From an uncultured Ruminococcus sp. (GTDB lineage Bacteria > Bacillota > Clostridia > Oscillospirales > Acutalibacteraceae): DNA of 8,759 bases. The notes beneath the pieces were generated by a model. That model worked only from the letters and a program-made list of their open reading frames with translations. It did not search any database and was not told where the DNA came from. Location: assembly GCA_902772795.1 (NCBI GenBank), contig CACYBZ010000045.1, positions 1 through 8,759 on the forward strand. Direction: 5' to 3'. The translations under genes and the position numbers were made by a program. Positions 6,407 to 8,759 of the stretch are shown here, piece by piece (position 1 is the first letter of the stretch; each line of letters begins with the position of its first letter).

Positions 6407-6797
6407 ATTCTGCCAGTGCGTCAAAATGTCTTCTGTAACGGTGGGGTATTTTGATGTCGACCAAATACCCAAACTCACTCAAAAACTCTGAAATTGCCGA
6501 AAAGCCGTCTTTATAAAATTCGGCAATGCGTTTTGTTCGGTCAGAAATATGTTTATAATCAGATGGACAAACAAAAGTCCAGTCAGCACCTTCTTTGTCA
6601 AAAATAATTCTGAAATACTTGTCAATATCGATAGGAGATTGTCCCGCCTTATTTAGCAGAATGTGGTGTTCCACACCATCGTCAAGGTGCGACACATAGG
6701 CTTTATCGCCTTTGAAAGAAATGACTGCCATAAGTGGTTCATCTTTTGTTACAGCGTTTTCTACCGTTTCGTAATCGTTGATTTTGATAATTTCCAT
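6405..6797 (-). CDS. Uncharacterised 130-residue protein, possible partner of the zeta-like protein
   Basis: I do not recognise this family. The protein is acidic and soluble, with no signal or membrane segment. It has an N-terminal beta-rich part (IIKINDYETVENA, LMAVISFKGDKAYVSHLDDGVEHHILLNKAG) and a helical C-terminal half (HISDRTKRIAEFYKDGFSAISEFLSEFGY) ending in the basic segment IPHRYRRHFDALAE. It lies directly upstream of the zeta-like gene on the same strand, the place an antitoxin usually takes, so an antitoxin or regulator role is a reasonable guess from context only. GGCGGTGA lies just before the ATG. The gap to the repressor gene is 62 bases with no T-tailed terminator, so read-through from the repressor transcript is possible. 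Confidence 0.75.
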   Translation of the reverse strand: MEIIKINDYETVENAVTKDEPLMAVISFKGDKAYVSHLDDGVEHHILLNKAGQSPIDIDKYFRIIFDKEGADWTFVCPSDYKHISDRTKRIAEFYKDGFSAISEFLSEFGYLVDIKIPHRYRRHFDALAE

Positions 6798-6859
6798 TAT
6801 TTCACCGCCTGCTATTATTTTACCATACTGTTCATCTTTAGAAAAAGATGGCTTTATGT

Positions 6860-7444
6860 TTAAATTTCACAGTGTTTTTCTATGAAGTTTTTTGAATTAT
6901 TGTGTTGAGTTTGAATACACCTCTCATATTCTACATTTAACACGCTATCCACAGCTTTTTTACCGTATTCATCAAGTATACGATATTTTTTTAATAATGT
7001 TTTTTCAACTAAAGATAATTCGGTTTGGTTAGAAATGCTAAATTCGGAAAAGTTTTCCATACTAAAAGCCTTTGGATATATAGTAACATCGTCATCAATA
7101 ATTTTAATTTCTTTAACTAACGCATCTAATATGGATATAAATAAACAGTCATCTTTTAAATTAAATTGTTTTAGTTGAGGGAAAATAGTATTTATAGTAT
7201 TTATAATAGTTTCTTTTTTTTCATAAATACTATCCCAATTTTCAAAAACTCCGAAACCTAACAAAAAATTATCAGTAACTCCTAAAGCTTTAGCTAATTT
7301 GTTGATGCTTTCAGTATCAGGTTCTCGTTTATCTTTTTCCCAATAGTTCAATCGAGTTGCCGAAATACACAATAATTCAGCTAATTGATTTTGTTTATAG
7401 CCTCTACTTTCTCTGGCTTGTATCAATCTTTTACCGAGTCCCAT
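6860..7444 (-). CDS. cI-like phage repressor, XRE-family HTH
   Basis: From ATG 7444 the protein has 194 residues: MGLGKRLIQARESRGYKQNQLAELL starts an XRE helix-turn-helix (about residues 4-60, recognition helix around ISATRLNYWEKDKREP), then LGVTDNFLLGF, and a C-terminal helical part with LSLVEKTLLKKYRILDEYGKKAVDSVL, common in clostridial phage repressors. No LexA-like Ser/Lys protease site is visible, so release from repression may depend on another protein, perhaps the ORF6N product. A longer start at 7462 would put the AGAGGTGAC ribosome-binding site (7449-7457) inside the gene, so 7444 is preferred. The gene is much richer in A+T than the cotJ and host genes, a sign of foreign origin. It should maintain lysogeny by binding the operators just upstream. 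Confidence 0.85.
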   Translation of the reverse strand: MGLGKRLIQARESRGYKQNQLAELLCISATRLNYWEKDKREPDTESINKLAKALGVTDNFLLGFGVFENWDSIYEKKETIINTINTIFPQLKQFNLKDDCLFISILDALVKEIKIIDDDVTIYPKAFSMENFSEFSISNQTELSLVEKTLLKKYRILDEYGKKAVDSVLNVEYERCIQTQHNNSKNFIEKHCEI

Positions 7445-7469
7445 TTTGTCACCTCTTTTCATAATATAA

Positions 7470-7499
7470 ATAGTACCACTCCTTATATTTGTTTGTCAA
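7470..7499 (-). promoter_or_regulatory. Promoter of the cI-like repressor
   Basis: On the minus strand the consensus TTGACA (7494-7499) is followed after 18 bases by TACTAT (7470-7475). The transcript would begin near 7463, about 19 bases ahead of ATG 7444, leaving room only for the ribosome-binding site. This supports the shorter start. It probably also feeds the downstream zeta-like and recombinase genes. Confidence 0.7.
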
Positions 7500-7507
7500 T
7501 AAAAAAA

Positions 7508-7592
7508 TCAGCATATTGATAATTTTTTTAGAAAAATCCATTGATTTATTAGCAAAATGGCGATAATATATTTATAGTTAGCAAAACGCTAA
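7508..7592. promoter_or_regulatory. Operator cluster of the lysogeny switch
   Basis: The best site, TTAGC-AAAAC-GCTAA (7578-7592), has perfect 5-bp arms. TCAGC-ATATT-GATAA (7508-7522) is a degenerate copy with the same 5-base spacer, and TTAGCAAAA at 7549-7557 repeats a half-site with a poor second half. The sites lie between the divergent cI-like and Cro-like genes, one of them within the Cro promoter and one just after it. Binding by the two HTH proteins is inferred from position and symmetry. Confidence 0.6.
7541..7569 (+). promoter_or_regulatory. Promoter of the Cro-like and antirepressor genes
   Basis: TTGATT (7541-7546), a 17-base spacer and TAATAT (7564-7569) form a good sigma-A promoter pointing at the Cro-like gene. 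The operator half-site at 7549-7557 is inside its spacer and the perfect operator at 7578-7592 begins about 9 bases after the -10, so bound repressor would block it. Confidence 0.7.
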
Positions 7593-7614
7593 TTTTTTAA
7601 AAAAAGAGGGTGAT

Positions 7615-7806
7615 ATGATGTTTAAAAACTTACAAGCTGAACAGGCACGAAAAGGTATGACTAATCAGGAAGTAGCCGACAGTATTGGGATAAATCGCAA
7701 CACATATGAAAGTAAAAAGAAGTCTGGTCGCTTTACTGTAAAAGAGTATCAAAGATTATGTTTATTATTTCAATCAAGCTTTGAATACTTATTTGATATG
7801 AAATAG
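7615..7806 (+). CDS. Small Cro-like HTH regulator
   Basis: A 63-residue protein that is nearly all one helix-turn-helix: LQAEQARKGMTNQEVADSIGINRNTYESKKKSGRFTVKEYQRLCLLFQSSFEYLF. MTNQEVADSIG and INRNTYESKKK form the two helices of the motif. Proteins of this size, diverging from a cI-like gene and first in the early transcript, are usually Cro-type regulators that shut off the repressor. Two ATGs stand side by side at 7615 and 7618; the GAGGG at 7606-7610 has better spacing to 7618. Transcription probably comes from the promoter at 7541-7569 under operator control. It is followed 40 bases later by the antirepressor gene. Confidence 0.85.
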   Translation: MMFKNLQAEQARKGMTNQEVADSIGINRNTYESKKKSGRFTVKEYQRLCLLFQSSFEYLFDMK

Positions 7807-7846
7807 TGGTAAAAATGATGAACAAAATTCAGAAGGTAAATAATCA

Positions 7847-8690
7847 ATGGAGAAAACAAAGTCAATAACAATCAACCAGACAGCGGTAGCAATCAAAGAG
7901 TACGACGGACAAAGAGTTGTCACACTCAAAGATATTGACAGTTGTCACGGTAGACCAGATGGGACGGCAAGAAAGAGATTTAATGATAACCAAACAACAT
8001 TTTATTGATGGTGTAGATTTTTATGTGGTAAACCAGCCGTCCGAAATTCGGACGCTTGGTATTGAAAGACCACAAGGAGGGGTTCCACAAACCGTAACGC
8101 TTATCACTGAAAGCGGATACTTAATGCTTGTCAAATCTTTTACAGATGATTTAGCGTGGCAGGTACAAAGACAGCTTGTAAACAGCTATTTCAGAGTTAA
8201 AGAAAATTACCCAGTCAAGAAAACAGCAGATACCGAAACAGCAAAGACAAGAGCCAATGTGATGATGTTAAACGCAAAGTACAGAACGGCTAATCAGATG
8301 ATAAAATTATGGACTTCGGCAGGAGTAGAGCCACAATATCAGGCAATGGCTTTGAATGGTTATTATGACGGTCTGGAAATTCCGAGAATAGCCTTTAAGG
8401 AAACGGCAGTAGCCTTGTTTGACCTGACAACGATTGCCCAGCATTTGGGTGTACAGTCAAAGAGCGGTAAGCCTCACGCACAGGCAGTAGGAGCTATTAT
8501 CAAAAAATTACAGCCTCTTGATGCTGATGAATAGACAAAGACCCCTTACAGTCGTAACGGACACGATGGCGAAAGCATACAGTATACGCAGTCGGTTGAG
8601 GATAAGGTCAAAAACTGGCTTGTTGAAAATCAGTATCCGACAACTATAAGTAATCAGAGCAAGAACTTTACCGTTAAGTATCTTAGCTGA
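7847..8690 (+). pseudogene. ORF6N-domain phage antirepressor, frameshifted and with an in-frame amber codon
   Basis: The gene starts at ATG 7847 (AAGG 10 bases upstream): MEKTKSITINQTAVAIKEYDGQRVVTLKDID..., the normal ORF6N N-terminus, through RKRFNDN. An extra C at 7990/7991 then shifts the frame. In the next frame KQHFIDGVDFYVV continues the family without a gap and runs to TAG 8532-8534. After that TAG the same frame stays open for 51 more codons (TPYSRNGHDG..., SVEDKVKNWLVENQYPTT..., FTVKYLS) to TGA 8688, a plausible C-terminal domain. Removing one C and the stop would give about 280 residues. The longest uninterrupted piece with an ATG is 7917-8534 (205 residues), but its first residues are out of the true frame. 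ORF6N proteins are phage antirepressors or related regulators. Read error, mutation or unusual decoding are all possible. Confidence 0.8.
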
Positions 8691-8742
8691 AAACGTACTT
8701 AGTACAAGCCACTTTAACATAAAATGAAACGAGGTGAGTTTT

Positions 8743-8759
8743 ATGGATGAAAATATAAA
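8743..8759 (+). CDS. Start of a further plus-strand gene, cut by the window edge
   Basis: GAGGTGAG at 8731-8738 stands 4 bases before ATG GAT GAA AAT ATA, giving only Met-Asp-Glu-Asn-Ile. The strong ribosome-binding site makes a real early phage gene likely, but nothing can be said of its function. It follows the end of the extended ORF6N frame (8690) by 52 bases and probably belongs to the same transcript. Confidence 0.5.

Larger units (their letters stand above)
4163..8759. mobile_element. Integrated phage-like element, left part, inserted in cotJC
   Basis: From the break in cotJC onward the genes are of temperate-phage type: large serine recombinase, zeta-like protein with an unknown partner, cI-like repressor, Cro-like regulator and ORF6N antirepressor, with a divergent switch region between the last groups. 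No structural, replication or transfer genes are seen, so prophage, phage remnant and conjugative element cannot be told apart. The right end lies outside the window. Confidence 0.85.

Noticed and set aside
6833..6850. 7-bp hairpin after the cI-like gene
   Set aside because: It is AT-rich and has no T-run after it on either strand, so it is not called a terminator.
7915..7948. 9-base direct repeat AGTTGTCAC (7915-7923 and 7940-7948)
   Set aside because: Both copies lie in the ORF6N coding part in different codon phases, with no symmetry or link to a promoter. Likely chance.
8532..8534. General recoding of TAG as an amino acid in this element
   Set aside because: The zeta-like gene and the Cro-like gene both end in TAG at proper domain ends, so TAG works as a stop here.
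8508..8720. 70-codon minus-strand frame at the right end
   Set aside because: Antisense to the ORF6N C-terminal tail, which has the better coding signal. No promoter or ribosome-binding site seen.

Overview
The window looks like the chromosome of a low-GC, spore-gene-carrying clostridium, probably a Ruminococcus-like member of the Oscillospiraceae. The evidence is an rqcP gene, a DUF5050-type lipoprotein, a cotJ spore-coat operon, strong Gram-positive ribosome-binding sites, and a GC-rich multi-hairpin repeat at the left edge. The genus is inferred from gene style only.

Layout. Bases 1-3364 are ordinary host DNA: a minus-strand run of four closely spaced genes (lipoprotein, Cof-type HAD phosphatase, short-chain dehydrogenase, RqcP). 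It has a good promoter at the right end (3336-3364) and an intrinsic terminator at the left end (111-154). A plus-strand cotJA-cotJB-cotJC operon follows from 3508, behind a promoter resembling those read by mother-cell sigma factors. CotJC stops being CotJC after Glu65. That is inside the ExxH metal-binding motif of this manganese-catalase family, and the frame closes seven codons later.

From about 4163 to the right edge the DNA is an integrated phage-like element whose far end is not visible. Next to the junction, and pointing at it, lies a large serine recombinase. Upstream on the same strand are a zeta-toxin-like P-loop protein, an unrecognised 130-residue protein and an AT-rich cI-like repressor. 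A divergent control region with operator-like repeats separates these from a Cro-like gene and an ORF6N antirepressor gene on the plus strand. The antirepressor gene carries a one-base frameshift and an in-frame amber codon.

How it may work. The element sits in a spore-coat gene, with a serine recombinase at its edge. This is the same arrangement as the skin element in sigK and SPbeta in spsM, which are cut out in the mother cell during sporulation to rebuild the gene. Whether this element is excised that way is inference; the test is whether the missing 3' part of cotJC lies at the other end. A second possible novelty is a roughly 70-nt plus-strand RNA, with an extended -10 promoter and an intrinsic terminator, lying antisense to the start codon and ribosome-binding site of the zeta-like gene.
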